A stretch of 64,000 nt of DNA from Pseudomonas cuatrocienegasensis (GTDB taxonomy: Bacteria; Pseudomonadota; Gammaproteobacteria; Pseudomonadales; Pseudomonadaceae), in assembly GCF_900110925.1 (NCBI RefSeq), contig NZ_FOFP01000018.1, positions 30,032 through 94,031 of the forward strand, read 5' to 3'. How positions within the stretch are numbered: the stretch's first letter is position 1; the number at the start of each line of letters is the position of its first letter. Of this stretch, positions 43,904 through 51,840 are shown one piece after another. The notes below the pieces were generated by a model that saw only the letters and a list, made by a program, of their open reading frames with translations, was not told the origin of the DNA and ran no database searches. The translations under genes were made by a program, and so were the position numbers.

Positions 43904-44488
43904 TCAGCGGGTAACGATATGCACACGCCCTGCGCTATGGTCGCGGCCCGGTGCGTGACGATTGGCCGCGCGACCGGGTATGGCATTGTCACCCGCGGCC
44001 AGTTCTTCAGCGGTGCTCTTGTCGGCGTCGGTTACGCCGCTGCTGGTCGAGGTGGCATCCGGGTAGCCGGTGGTCAGGGCTTCGGTGCTGGCTGTCAGCG
44101 GTCGCTCATCTTCGCCCCACTGGCTGCTGCGTTCATTCACGTCGATGGCGCCATGGCGCGTCAGGGTTTCCTCCACGGCCGGCACCTGGGCGCTGTTGTC
44201 CAGGCTTACGGTGACCAGCGTCGAGCCGCGGCGCATGGCTTCAGGGTAGGGGCCGGTGTCGGCGTCATCGGTGAATACCGAGCGGAAGAACGCGCTGACC
44301 GCATCACCCACGGACTGCGATTGCTGCTTGCCGGCGGCAATGTCCATCGGCTCACTGTCGACCGTCGCTGGGTTGCTGGAGGCCGACAGCTGGATAGCCC
44401 CGTTGGCGATGCCCTGGGCGATCAAGGCCTGTTTGGCTTGGTCGGCCTCAGTGTAGTGGTCGAATGCGGCGATCAGTATCTGGCTCAT
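43904..44488 (-). CDS. General stress protein 17M/YflT-like domain protein
   Basis: A 194-residue cytoplasmic protein. The N-terminal ~105 residues (ILIAAFDHYTEADQAKQALIAQGI..., ending in STLVTVSLDNSAQVPAVEETLTRHGAIDV) resemble the YflT/GSP17M fold. The C-terminal ~80 residues are low-complexity (Ser, Thr, Ala, Asp) and end in a basic HAPGRDHSAGRVHIVTR. The next gene, on the other strand, encodes a CsbD stress protein, consistent with a general stress role. Function unproven. Confidence 0.72.
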   Translation of the reverse strand: MSQILIAAFDHYTEADQAKQALIAQGIANGAIQLSASSNPATVDSEPMDIAAGKQQSQSVGDAVSAFFRSVFTDDADTGPYPEAMRRGSTLVTVSLDNSAQVPAVEETLTRHGAIDVNERSSQWGEDERPLTASTEALTTGYPDATSTSSGVTDADKSTAEELAAGDNAIPGRAANRHAPGRDHSAGRVHIVTR

Positions 44489-44678
44489 GCAAGTACCTCT
44501 TTCAGGTCAGTGGAGGCGCGTGTTACGGCCCTGTCCCGATATTGGTCGTGCGCGGCGCAGCGATGGTTCAAGCGGATTTGTATGGGCAATTGAGTCGTGC
44601 GGCGCGGCAAAAATAAATCGAACCTCTGCCAGCAGTAGCCCTCGATATCCCTGTAACCCATAGGAAATGAGGTGTCAT

Positions 44679-44870
44679 ATGAGTAGCACTCAAGACAAAC
44701 TGAAAGGCCATGCCAACGAAACCATCGGCAAGGTCAAGGAAGGCATCGGCAAGGCGACCGATAATCCACGCCTGGAAGGTGAAGGCGATGCCCAACAGAT
44801 CAAGGGCAAGGGCCAGCAGCTCAAGGGCGATGCGAAAGATGCGATCAAGCGCGGTGTCGACAAGGTCTGA
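44679..44870 (+). CDS. CsbD family stress protein
   Basis: A 63-residue hydrophilic protein with the CsbD pattern DKLKGHANETIGKVKEGIGKATDNPRLEGEGDAQQIKGKGQQLKGDAKDAIK. Such proteins accumulate under general or osmotic stress in many bacteria; their function is unknown. GAGGTG precedes the ATG at 44679. A strong terminator follows, so it is monocistronic. Confidence 0.93.
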   Translation: MSSTQDKLKGHANETIGKVKEGIGKATDNPRLEGEGDAQQIKGKGQQLKGDAKDAIKRGVDKV

Positions 44871-44886
44871 CATCTGGCGCTGAGCA

Positions 44887-44920
44887 AAACCCGGCCCTTT
44901 CAAGGGGGCCGGGTTTTTTT
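44887..44920 (+). terminator. Intrinsic terminator of the CsbD gene
   Basis: An 11-bp stem (44887-44897 with 44906-44916) rich in GC with a TTTCAAGG loop runs into a T tract. The rest of the gap to 45170 shows no gene. Confidence 0.93.
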
Positions 44921-45170
44921 ATGCGTAGCGTTCGTCGTTAGCACTGGGGGCTGCTAAGAAGGCAGCTTGTGTGATGGGGTTCACCGGTTCGCGTACTGGG
45001 CAACAGTGCCGGTATATATCCAGCGGGTTGCAGGCGGCAAAATCGGCGATGTGGGTTTAGAATGAAGAGCATGGGGCTGACACTGGATCATCGTCGGCGG
45101 CGCCCATGTTCTGATTTCCATCCGAGCGTATGCCCGTGCGCAGCGCTCGCTACAACCTGCAAGGATTACT

Positions 45171-45947
45171 GTGTTGATCAAGAACGCTATGCGTGCGCTG
45201 CTGTTGGCCAGCAGCCTGTTGAGCCTGAGCTGCTGGGCGCAGATGGCTCCGCTCGAGGCCATGAACATGGTAGCCCTGCAGCGCAGTCTGGGGCAGATCG
45301 TGGCCAAGGATTATCTGATGATCGGCTCTGGGGTGAAGGTTGACGACGCCAGCAAGCAGCTCACCGACACCATGGCGCTTTTCGAGGATCACCACGCTCA
45401 ACTTAAAGCCTATGCGCCGAATGACGCCATCCGTGCTGCATTGGATAAAGTCGAGCGTACCTGGAGTGAATACCGCGTGCTGGTCACCGCCACTCCAGAC
45501 AAGGCTCAGGCCCCTGCGGTGCTGGCCAAAGCCGAGGAGCTGGTGCAGCAGTGCCAACAGGCGACAGACCTGTTCGAGCAACTCAATGGCGATGCTGCTT
45601 CCCGTTCGATCAACCGCAGTGGCTGGAACCGCGTGCTGACCCAGCGCAGTGCCATGTTCTACATGGCCCGTGCCTGGGGTGTCGAGGCGCCGGGGCTGGA
45701 CGAGTCTTTCGAGGCATCGGTCAAAGAGTTCGGTCTGATCATGCAGGAGCTGCAAGCCGCTGGCGCCCCCAACGCAGAAATCGCCGATGCCTTGCGCAAG
45801 ACCGATGCGCGCTGGCAGTTCGCGAGTAAGGCCTTCGCCTCCAAGGAATTTGTGCCGACCATCGTTGCCATCAACGCCGAAGCACTGTTCCGCCAGCTCA
45901 ACGAAATGACCCGCCTCTACGCCGGCTTGCGCGAAGACGGCCTCTGA
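45171..45947 (+). CDS. Exported PilJ N-terminal-type (type IV pilus MCP sensor) domain protein, GTG start
   Basis: A 258-residue protein with a signal peptide (about 1-25, LLSLSCWAQ) followed by a helical domain (about 30-250) like the ligand-binding region of PilJ/NarX-type receptors. It lacks membrane, HAMP and signalling domains. The Cys in the signal region (SLSCWAQ) could be a lipobox, but small residues are not ideal at +1. AAGGA precedes the GTG at 45171; TTG at 45174 is an alternative. It may be a periplasmic accessory sensor. An MCP gene lies 1.5 kb away on the opposite strand. Confidence 0.68.
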   Translation: MLIKNAMRALLLASSLLSLSCWAQMAPLEAMNMVALQRSLGQIVAKDYLMIGSGVKVDDASKQLTDTMALFEDHHAQLKAYAPNDAIRAALDKVERTWSEYRVLVTATPDKAQAPAVLAKAEELVQQCQQATDLFEQLNGDAASRSINRSGWNRVLTQRSAMFYMARAWGVEAPGLDESFEASVKEFGLIMQELQAAGAPNAEIADALRKTDARWQFASKAFASKEFVPTIVAINAEALFRQLNEMTRLYAGLREDGL

Positions 45948-46171
45948 TTCGTCCCCTGCGCCCGGCGCCCGGCGCCTCTTGCCAGGCACGGGCGAGCAGT
46001 CCAATTCGCTGCAAGACGCTGGCAATTTCTCGTTTCCCCTGTCGGCAAAGTTTTGCCCTTTGACGGCAAAGAGCCGTGCTGGGTGTTCGCTGCAAGCCCT
46101 GTAATGCCTGGGTGGCCACTAGCTGGCCCAGATTCTGCTTGATGCCGGTCATGACACTGCCAGGAGGCCTT

Positions 46172-46627
46172 ATGACCAGCATCACCAGCAGCACCCCAGC
46201 GATGGTCAGTTACTACACCAGCCAGGCGAATGCCTTATCCGCCAAGACCGACACCAATGCCGAGGGTGCCGCTAGCAGCGACCCACTGGCAGAACTGCGC
46301 CGCTATGCCGGCCAGGTAGTCGCGCGCAGCGAAGGTGGTTTGCTGCGCGCGCTGAATAACGGCACGGGCACGACGGCCTCCTCCAGTGCTACGGCTGCCG
46401 GCGGTGCAAGCGGCAGTGCGGCTACGGCCACTATTCCGCTGCCGGATGTCGCCGACCTGGACCGCGACGAAGCCAATAAGCTGCTGGGGCAAGTCCAGAC
46501 CCTGATCGATCAGGGTCTGGACAAGAGCATCAGCTTCAGTGGCGTCAATGGCGATAAGGAAACCCAATCATTGGATACCTACCGCCAGTGGTTGCAGGAG
46601 AAGGGCGGTATCAGCGTTTACGCCTGA
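46172..46627 (+). CDS. Hypothetical protein, 151 residues
   Basis: Begins MTSITSSTPAMVSYYTSQANALSAKTD after a very good AGGAGG site at 46160-46165. It has a low-complexity Ala/Ser/Thr/Gly stretch (about 68-95) and a C-terminal part LDRDEANKLLGQVQTLIDQGLDKSISF...LDTYRQWLQEKGGISVYA. There is no signal peptide or membrane segment. Its last 10 bases overlap mdaB tail to tail. I do not recognise the family; the layout hints at a flagellar or secreted accessory protein, but that is a guess. Confidence 0.6.
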   Translation: MTSITSSTPAMVSYYTSQANALSAKTDTNAEGAASSDPLAELRRYAGQVVARSEGGLLRALNNGTGTTASSSATAAGGASGSAATATIPLPDVADLDRDEANKLLGQVQTLIDQGLDKSISFSGVNGDKETQSLDTYRQWLQEKGGISVYA

Positions 46628-47211
46628 TGCGTGTCGAAGACTTCAGCCAGATGTTCTTGGTAACGCAGGACATCCCCCTCGATGGCTGGGCGTTTCATCA
46701 CGTCGACGCAGAGAAAGGTTGGCAGGGCGGTCATGCCCAGGAACTCATTGGCCTTGTGAAACGGCAGGTAGACCGCATCCACACCCTTGCCTGCAAAGAA
46801 GTCTGACGGGTCGTCGAAGGCCTGTTGCGGCGCATTCCAGGTCAACGACAGCATGTATTGCTTACCCTGGATCATGCCGCCGCTGCCGTACTTCTGCGAG
46901 GCATCGGAGCGGGTGCGACCATCGCTGGCATAGAGGCTGCCATGGCCAGCGGTAAAGACTTCGTCGAGGTACTTCTTCACCGTCCAGGGTGCGCCCATCC
47001 ACCAGCCGGGCATCTGGTAGATCACCACATCGGCCCACAGGTATTTGGCCACCTCGTCGTCCACCTCATAACCCGCGTCGATATGGGTCTGGCGCAGGTC
47101 ATGGCCGGCGCGGTCGAGAAAGGCCAGCGCGGTGTCATGCAGGGTGGTGTTGTAACGGCCATCGGAATGGGCGAACTGTTTGCCGCCGTTGAGCAGCAGG
47201 ATCTTCTTCAT
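46618..47211 (-). CDS. mdaB: NAD(P)H:quinone oxidoreductase, MdaB/flavodoxin-like
   Basis: A 197-residue FAD/FMN-dependent quinone reductase that performs two-electron reduction of quinones and protects against redox cycling. It shows the N-terminal flavin loop LNGGKQFAHSDGRYN, YQMPGWWMGAPWTVKKYLDEVF, and SLTWNAPQQAF typical of MdaB. The start MKKILLLNGG at 47209-47211 follows AGGAGG. It converges on the 151-residue hypothetical gene with a 10-bp overlap. Confidence 0.92.
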   Translation of the reverse strand: MKKILLLNGGKQFAHSDGRYNTTLHDTALAFLDRAGHDLRQTHIDAGYEVDDEVAKYLWADVVIYQMPGWWMGAPWTVKKYLDEVFTAGHGSLYASDGRTRSDASQKYGSGGMIQGKQYMLSLTWNAPQQAFDDPSDFFAGKGVDAVYLPFHKANEFLGMTALPTFLCVDVMKRPAIEGDVLRYQEHLAEVFDTHQA

Positions 47212-47393
47212 GGCATCAGCCTCCTTATAGGGGAATAACGGCATGCTAAAGCCTGCGCCCCTGCCGAAACACCGGCCGGGGCGCAAATGACATGTGCTCT
47301 AGGGGCAAGAATGGCGAGGCCAAGCCTGCTGTAGCGTTAGTAACGCTGACTGCTATGGGGAGTGGCGCGGCAGGTTGATCCGCGCTCGCTGTG

Positions 47394-49040
47394 TTACAGC
47401 TTAAAGTGTCCGACCAGTTCATCCAGTTGCGTCGACAGGCTCTGCAGGCTGGTGCTGGATTGGGTGAGCTGGTCGGCGATCTGGGTGGTTTCTTGGGTGA
47501 AATGGTTGATCTGCTCGACGTTGCGGTTGATTTCCTCGACCACGCAGGACTGCTCCTCGGTCGCAGTGGCCACCTGAATGTTCTGATCGTTGATCTGGCT
47601 GATATGGCCATTGATCTGCTCCAGGGCCGCGGAGGCCCTGCCGGCGTACTCCACCACCTGTTCGCTCTGCTGCCGGCCCCTGGCCATGACCTCCACCGCC
47701 GCGCGGGATTCGCGCTGCAGGCGGTCGATCACCTGCTGGATTTCTTCGGTCGAAGCGCCCGAGCGGCTGGCCAGCGTGCGCACCTCGTCAGCCACCACGG
47801 CAAAGCCGCGGCCCTGTTCGCCGGCACGGGCGGCTTCGATGGCGGCGTTGAGTGCCAGCAGGTTGGTTTGCTCGGAGATGCTGCGGATGGTGTTGAGCGT
47901 CGAGCTGATCGCGTTGATCTGCCCGGCGAGGGTCTCGACCACCTGGGAGGCCTGCTGCAGTTCGCCGCTGAGGGTTTCGATCTGTTGCTGAGCCTGGGTC
48001 ACCACGTCGCGGCCATCGCCGGCCTGGGTGCTGGCTTCGCTGGCCATGCGCGCGGCATTTTCGGCGTTACCGGCGATTTCGTTGACCGTGGCGCCGAGCT
48101 CATGGACCGCCGTGGCGACCTGCACCGTGCGATCACTCTGGGCGGCGCAGTTGCTCTGGGTCAGGCGAGCACGCTCGGCTACTTCGCGGGCCATGGCCGA
48201 AAGCTGCCGTGAGTTGCCGGCCAACTGCTGCATGGTGCCGTGAATCTTGTCGATAAAGCGGTTGAAGCTGTTGGCGATCTCGCTCAGCTCGTCCTGGCCT
48301 GGCAGCTCGATACGCGTATTCAGTGCCAGGTTTTCGGCGGCATTGCCCAGCTTGTCCTGCAGGATGGAAACGCGACGGCGCAGGTTGGCGACGATCAACC
48401 AGGCGGTGATAAAGGACACCACCAGGCCAAGGGCAATAATTGCCAGTTGCCGGGTGCGGCCGCTGGCATAACTTTCATTGCTGCGCTGGTTCTGTTGCTC
48501 GGCCTGCTGCAGCAAACCGTCGAGCAGCTCGTTGGCGCCCTGGCGCATCACCCCATAACTTTTGGCGTACTGGTCACGGTAGATCTGCTGGGCGCGGGGC
48601 ATATCGCCGCCATCGAGGGCTTGCAACAGGGGGGTCAGCTCTGCACTCACCATACTCTCGAACTGATCGAGCAGGCGCTGTGCCTGGGCCTTGCGCTCCG
48701 GGTTGACCTGAGCCTCGACTGCATTGCGCATGGCTTCGCGCATGCCTGGGATGTCCTCGTTGAGCGCCTCTTGAACCCGTGTCTTGACCCCGCGTTCGTC
48801 GCGCAGGCCTGTGTCCTGCAGCAGCATCATGTCGATGCCCACGCGCATGCGCGGGATGCGTGAGGCTGCTTCGGCCATGGCGCGCATCGGTGCCGAGGTA
48901 TTGAGGTACAGCGCACTGGCCTGCTGCTGCATGGTGGACATGCTGTTCAGGCTGGTCACTGCCACCAGAATCAGGGCAATGCAGGGAATGGCCACAGCGA
49001 TAATCAGGCGGGTTTTCAGAGTCAGTGAGTCGAGGCGCAT
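47394..49040 (-). CDS. Methyl-accepting chemotaxis protein
   Basis: A 548-residue transmembrane chemoreceptor. It has an N-terminal membrane helix (about 10-32), a periplasmic four-helix-bundle sensor (about 33-185), a second helix (about 190-212), HAMP, and a long cytoplasmic coiled coil with the hairpin tip NLLALNAAIEAARAGEQGRGFAVVADEVR. There is no C-terminal methyltransferase-docking pentapeptide. AAGGA is 9 bases before the ATG at 49040; the ATG three codons earlier abuts it and is disfavoured. The ligand is unknown. Confidence 0.92.
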   Translation of the reverse strand: MRLDSLTLKTRLIIAVAIPCIALILVAVTSLNSMSTMQQQASALYLNTSAPMRAMAEAASRIPRMRVGIDMMLLQDTGLRDERGVKTRVQEALNEDIPGMREAMRNAVEAQVNPERKAQAQRLLDQFESMVSAELTPLLQALDGGDMPRAQQIYRDQYAKSYGVMRQGANELLDGLLQQAEQQNQRSNESYASGRTRQLAIIALGLVVSFITAWLIVANLRRRVSILQDKLGNAAENLALNTRIELPGQDELSEIANSFNRFIDKIHGTMQQLAGNSRQLSAMAREVAERARLTQSNCAAQSDRTVQVATAVHELGATVNEIAGNAENAARMASEASTQAGDGRDVVTQAQQQIETLSGELQQASQVVETLAGQINAISSTLNTIRSISEQTNLLALNAAIEAARAGEQGRGFAVVADEVRTLASRSGASTEEIQQVIDRLQRESRAAVEVMARGRQQSEQVVEYAGRASAALEQINGHISQINDQNIQVATATEEQSCVVEEINRNVEQINHFTQETTQIADQLTQSSTSLQSLSTQLDELVGHFKL

Positions 49041-49154
49041 GAGGCCCATTCCTTATTAGAATGAAACAGCAGTATAGGTGGGGCTAGCTGACTACGCCGG
49101 CAGGTTGGCTATGCATTCGCACCCGGTCAGGAAGTCGGCAGATACGAGGAAATC

Positions 49155-49562
49155 ATGAGCCGCCTTCTTTACCTGTTAGGGGCTGTTTGCGTTTCGTCGC
49201 GAGCCGCGTTGCCGCGAAAAATCTCGCCAGGCCGGGCGGCGTTCCGCCAGGCAGAGGACGCCGGTAATGGTGTTCCCTTGCCAAGTCCTCCAGCAGCGCA
49301 TGGCGAGATTTTGTGCGCAACCTAGACGGCCTCACCCGAAGGGCCCGGCGCGGCCGCGAACGAAACGGCAATCATGTCGGGCATCATGGCGTTGCCGATA
49401 TGCCTGGTGATCACCGCCGCCAACACCGGCTTGAGCGAGGGTTATCTGCTGCGCGTAATCAAGGCCTATCAGTTGGCCATGCCGGTCGCTTTTTGCTGTG
49501 TGCTGTTCGTGCGGCCGGTGGTCATGATGCTGGTGCGTTTGACGACTCGTTCGGTGCCGTAA
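49155..49562 (+). pseudogene. DUF2798 family gene interrupted by the repeat element
   Basis: A start codon at 49155 with a strong GAGGA site encodes only MSRLLYLL before the element begins at 49177. The remainder resumes at about 49372 as MSGIMALPICLVITAANTGLSEGYLLRVIKAYQLAMPVAF..., ending at 49562, which is the body of a small two-helix DUF2798 membrane protein. The element reading frame carries a stop (49323-49325), so the intact protein cannot be made. A 62-residue fragment could still start at 49374, without a good ribosome site. Confidence 0.65.
49177..49371. mobile_element. TA-flanked element family, copy 3 (about 195 bp), inside the DUF2798 gene
   Basis: It begins TA-GGGGCTGTTTGCGTTTCGT and ends CGAAACGGCAA; the outermost 10 bases expected at the right end are missing or altered. 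It shares the CGCGAGCCGCGTTGC block, the GGTAATGGT core (from 49263) and GTTCCCTT with copy 1. An internal 12-bp stem pairs 49218-49229 with 49301-49312 at the same place as in copy 1, but with three compensating base-pair differences. Confidence 0.78.
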
Positions 49563-49667
49563 CGAGCGTTGTCAGGTGCCTGTTTGGCTATCGTAGGGCG
49601 TGACAGTGTCTATCCGCTGCATCGCGCCGAGCCGAGAATGCAGGCCGACGCTACGGCCGAGCTTGTC

Positions 49668-49724
49668 ATGCACATCGCCCTCCTCACTTTCGACAGTTTC
49701 AACGAGTTCGATTCGTTGGTTGCC
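49668..49724 (+). pseudogene. N-terminal remnant of a DJ-1/PfpI family gene
   Basis: MHIALLTFDSFNEFDSLVA reads like the first 19 residues of a DJ-1/PfpI protein (usual pattern MxIAxLTFDGFNELDSxxAL). The similarity then stops, and the frame runs into the 3' end of vfr on the other strand. The rest of the gene is absent, so this is a deletion scar at the junction between the accessory stretch and the conserved vfr block. Confidence 0.55.
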
Positions 49725-49742
49725 CAGGCTCAGGCTGGTGAC

Positions 49743-50387
49743 TCAGCGGGTGCCGAATACCACCATGGTCTTGCCTTTGACGTGGACCAGGCCCTGTTCT
49801 TCCAGAGCCTTGAGGACACGCCCGACCATTTCTCGTGAGCAGCCGACGATACGACCGATTTCCTGGCGGGTAATCTTGATCTGCATGCCGTCAGGGTGGG
49901 TCATGGCGTCAGGTTGCTTGCACAGGTCGAGCAGGGTGCGGGCAACGCGGCCGGTGACGTCGAGGAAAGCCAGGTCGCCAACCTTGCGTGTGGTGTTGCG
50001 TAGGCGCTCGGCCATCTGGCTGCCGAGGGCGAACAGAATGTCCGGGTCTTGCAGGGTCAGTTCGCGGAACTTGGCGTAGCTGAGTTCGGCGACCTCGCAC
50101 TCGGTCTTGGCACGGACCCAGGCGCTGCGTTCCTTCTCTGTACCATCCTTTTCGAACAGACCCATTTCGCCAAAAAAGTCCCCCGAGTTGAGATAGGCGA
50201 TGATCATTTCCCGACCATCGTCATCTTCGATCAGGATGGTGACCGAGCCTTTGACGATGAAGAACAGAGTTTCGCAGCGGTCGCCCGCATAAATGATGGT
50301 GCTTTTTGCGGTGTAGCGACGGCGATGACAATGGGCGAGAAGCTTGTCCAGGTTCTTGATCTTGGGTGTGAGGGTGATAGCGACCAT
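49743..50387 (-). CDS. vfr: cAMP-responsive regulator Vfr (CRP homologue)
   Basis: The global cAMP-dependent regulator of virulence, type IV pilus and quorum-sensing genes in P. aeruginosa. The 214-residue protein has the cAMP pocket (YLNSGDFFGEMGLFE and RSAWVRAK) and the C-terminal helix-turn-helix TRQEIGRIVGCSREMVGRVLKALEE. The start MVAITLTPKIKNLDKLLAHC at 50385-50387 equals Vfr; the longer frame is discarded. Divergent from the osmC-like gene over 273 bp, which should hold both promoters. Confidence 0.96.
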   Translation of the reverse strand: MVAITLTPKIKNLDKLLAHCHRRRYTAKSTIIYAGDRCETLFFIVKGSVTILIEDDDGREMIIAYLNSGDFFGEMGLFEKDGTEKERSAWVRAKTECEVAELSYAKFRELTLQDPDILFALGSQMAERLRNTTRKVGDLAFLDVTGRVARTLLDLCKQPDAMTHPDGMQIKITRQEIGRIVGCSREMVGRVLKALEEQGLVHVKGKTMVVFGTR

Positions 50388-50660
50388 GCGAAGTCCCGAG
50401 TGTAATAATGAAGCCTTATCCGGCTGACGATTTTTTATAAGTCTAATTTTCGGTCGAGTGTGCCAGTAATCCGGCGTCAGCTTAGCAAACACTTTTAGGC
50501 AAGGGTCTGTTTTGCGACGTACGTAGCATAAGGCTGTTGAACTTTGCTCGATCTGTGATGTAGGTCGAGGCCGTTCTTGGGTCCAGGTCGCCCTTGCATG
50601 CCTCTTACAGCATAGGCGCTGTGCTAAGCTACGGCTCTTTTTAACTGCGGGGGCCGCGTA

Positions 50661-51083
50661 ATGAAAGCGCGTATTCAGTGGGCTGGCGAAGCCCTGTTCA
50701 TCGGCGAGTCGGGCAGTGGCCACGCGGTCGTCATGGACGGTCCACCGGAGAGTGGCGGGCGCAATCTGGGCATACGGCCCATGGAAATGCTGCTGATCGG
50801 CCTGGGTGGCTGCAGCAATTTCGATGTGGTGAGTATCCTGAAGAAGTCACGCCAGCCGGTGGAAAGCTGTGAGGCCTTCCTCGAGGCCGAACGTGCCACT
50901 GAAGAGCCGAAGGTGTTCACCAAGATTCACCTGCATTTCGTGGTCAAGGGGCGCGGGTTGAAAGAGGCTCAGGTCAAGCGGGCCGTCGAGCTGTCGGCGG
51001 AGAAGTACTGCTCGGCATCGATCATGCTGGGTCGCGCCGGTGTGGAAATCACTCACGACTACGAGATTGTCGAGCTGGGCTAG
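50661..51083 (+). CDS. OsmC family protein
   Basis: A 140-residue OsmC/YhfA-type protein, probably a thiol peroxidase against organic hydroperoxides. The two redox cysteines are Cys51 (GLGGCSNFDVV) and about Cys116 (EKYCSASIM). It sits beside vfr, as in P. aeruginosa. The stop TAG (51081-51083) is the first triplet of the 51-bp repeat remnant; without it the stop would be TAA at the same place. Confidence 0.92.
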   Translation: MKARIQWAGEALFIGESGSGHAVVMDGPPESGGRNLGIRPMEMLLIGLGGCSNFDVVSILKKSRQPVESCEAFLEAERATEEPKVFTKIHLHFVVKGRGLKEAQVKRAVELSAEKYCSASIMLGRAGVEITHDYEIVELG

Positions 51084-51131
51084 GGTCTGTTGCCGTTTCG
51101 TTCGCTCACGACGAAACGGGAGCAGACCCTA
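51081..51131. mobile_element. TA-flanked element family, copy 2: 51-bp remnant of the termini only
   Basis: TAGGGTCTG...CCGTTTCGT (51081-51101) and its inverted copy (51111-51131) match at 19 of 21, with only 9 bases between them. These are the termini of copies 1 and 3 with the interior lost. TA flanks both ends. The left TA plus G forms the osmC-like stop codon. Confidence 0.82.
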
Positions 51132-51145
51132 ATACTTCGATACTC

Positions 51146-51177
51146 AGCAAAAAGGGCGCCGCGGCGCCCTTTTTGCT
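51146..51177. terminator. Bidirectional intrinsic terminator between the osmC-like gene and coq7
   Basis: AGCAAAAAGGGCGCC and its inverted copy form a 15-bp stem with a GC dinucleotide in the loop and an A/T run on both sides, serving the convergent genes. Confidence 0.93.
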
Positions 51178-51192
51178 GGCTGAGGTAAGCCC

Positions 51193-51840
51193 TCAGATGC
51201 GGTAGGTGCTTGATGTCATCACCTTGGATAGCAGGGACATGCCGAGCTTCACCGGCGCCGGGAAGCGCAGGCCGCCGGCCTCCAGGGCGTTGCTGGCGTG
51301 GGCCTGCTCGTCGGTGCGCATCTGCTCGAGGATCGCTCGCGACTTTTCGTCTTCCGGCGGTAACTGCTCCAGGTGGTCATCGAGGTGTTTGACCACCTGG
51401 TCTTCGGTAGCGGCAACAAAACCCAGGCTGACCTTGTCGCTGATCAGCCCGGCCACTGCCCCAACGCCGAAGGACAGGCCATAGAACAGCGGGTTGAGCA
51501 CGCTGGGCTGGCTACCCAGTTGGCGGATGCGCTGTTCGCACCAGGCTAAGTGGTCGATTTCCTCTTCCGCGGCATGCTCCATGGCCGCGCGGACTTCGGG
51601 CAGCTTGGCCGTCAGCGCCTGGCCCTGATAAAGCGCCTGGGCGCAGACCTCGCCGGTGTGGTTGATGCGCATCAGACCGGCGATGTGACGTGTCTGCTGT
51701 TCATCGAGTTGCGCGTCGGGCTGCACGATGGCAGGCGAAGGCCTGCCCGGCTGGCCACTGAAGGGCAGCAGGGTGCGCAGCGCGGTGTCGGCTTGCAGCA
51801 GCAGGCGATCGAGGGGGGAATACTGACGTTCACTGGCCAT
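51193..51840 (-). CDS. coq7: 2-polyprenyl-3-methyl-6-methoxy-1,4-benzoquinol hydroxylase
   Basis: Diiron hydroxylase of ubiquinone synthesis. The 215-residue protein shows RINHTGEVCAQALYQGQ, EHAAEEEIDHLAWCEQR and DEQAHASNALEAGG, the carboxylate/His ligands of the carboxylate-bridged iron site. The start MASERQYSPLDRLL at 51838-51840 follows GGAGAATGACC. In P. aeruginosa speD lies between the osmC-like gene and coq7; it is absent here. Confidence 0.95.
   Translation of the reverse strand: MASERQYSPLDRLLLQADTALRTLLPFSGQPGRPSPAIVQPDAQLDEQQTRHIAGLMRINHTGEVCAQALYQGQALTAKLPEVRAAMEHAAEEEIDHLAWCEQRIRQLGSQPSVLNPLFYGLSFGVGAVAGLISDKVSLGFVAATEDQVVKHLDDHLEQLPPEDEKSRAILEQMRTDEQAHASNALEAGGLRFPAPVKLGMSLLSKVMTSSTYRI

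Noticed and set aside
49374..49562. Intact 62-residue DUF2798 gene
   Set aside because: The start lies next to element sequence without a good ribosome site, and a better start (49155) lies on the other side of the element, so it is treated as broken.
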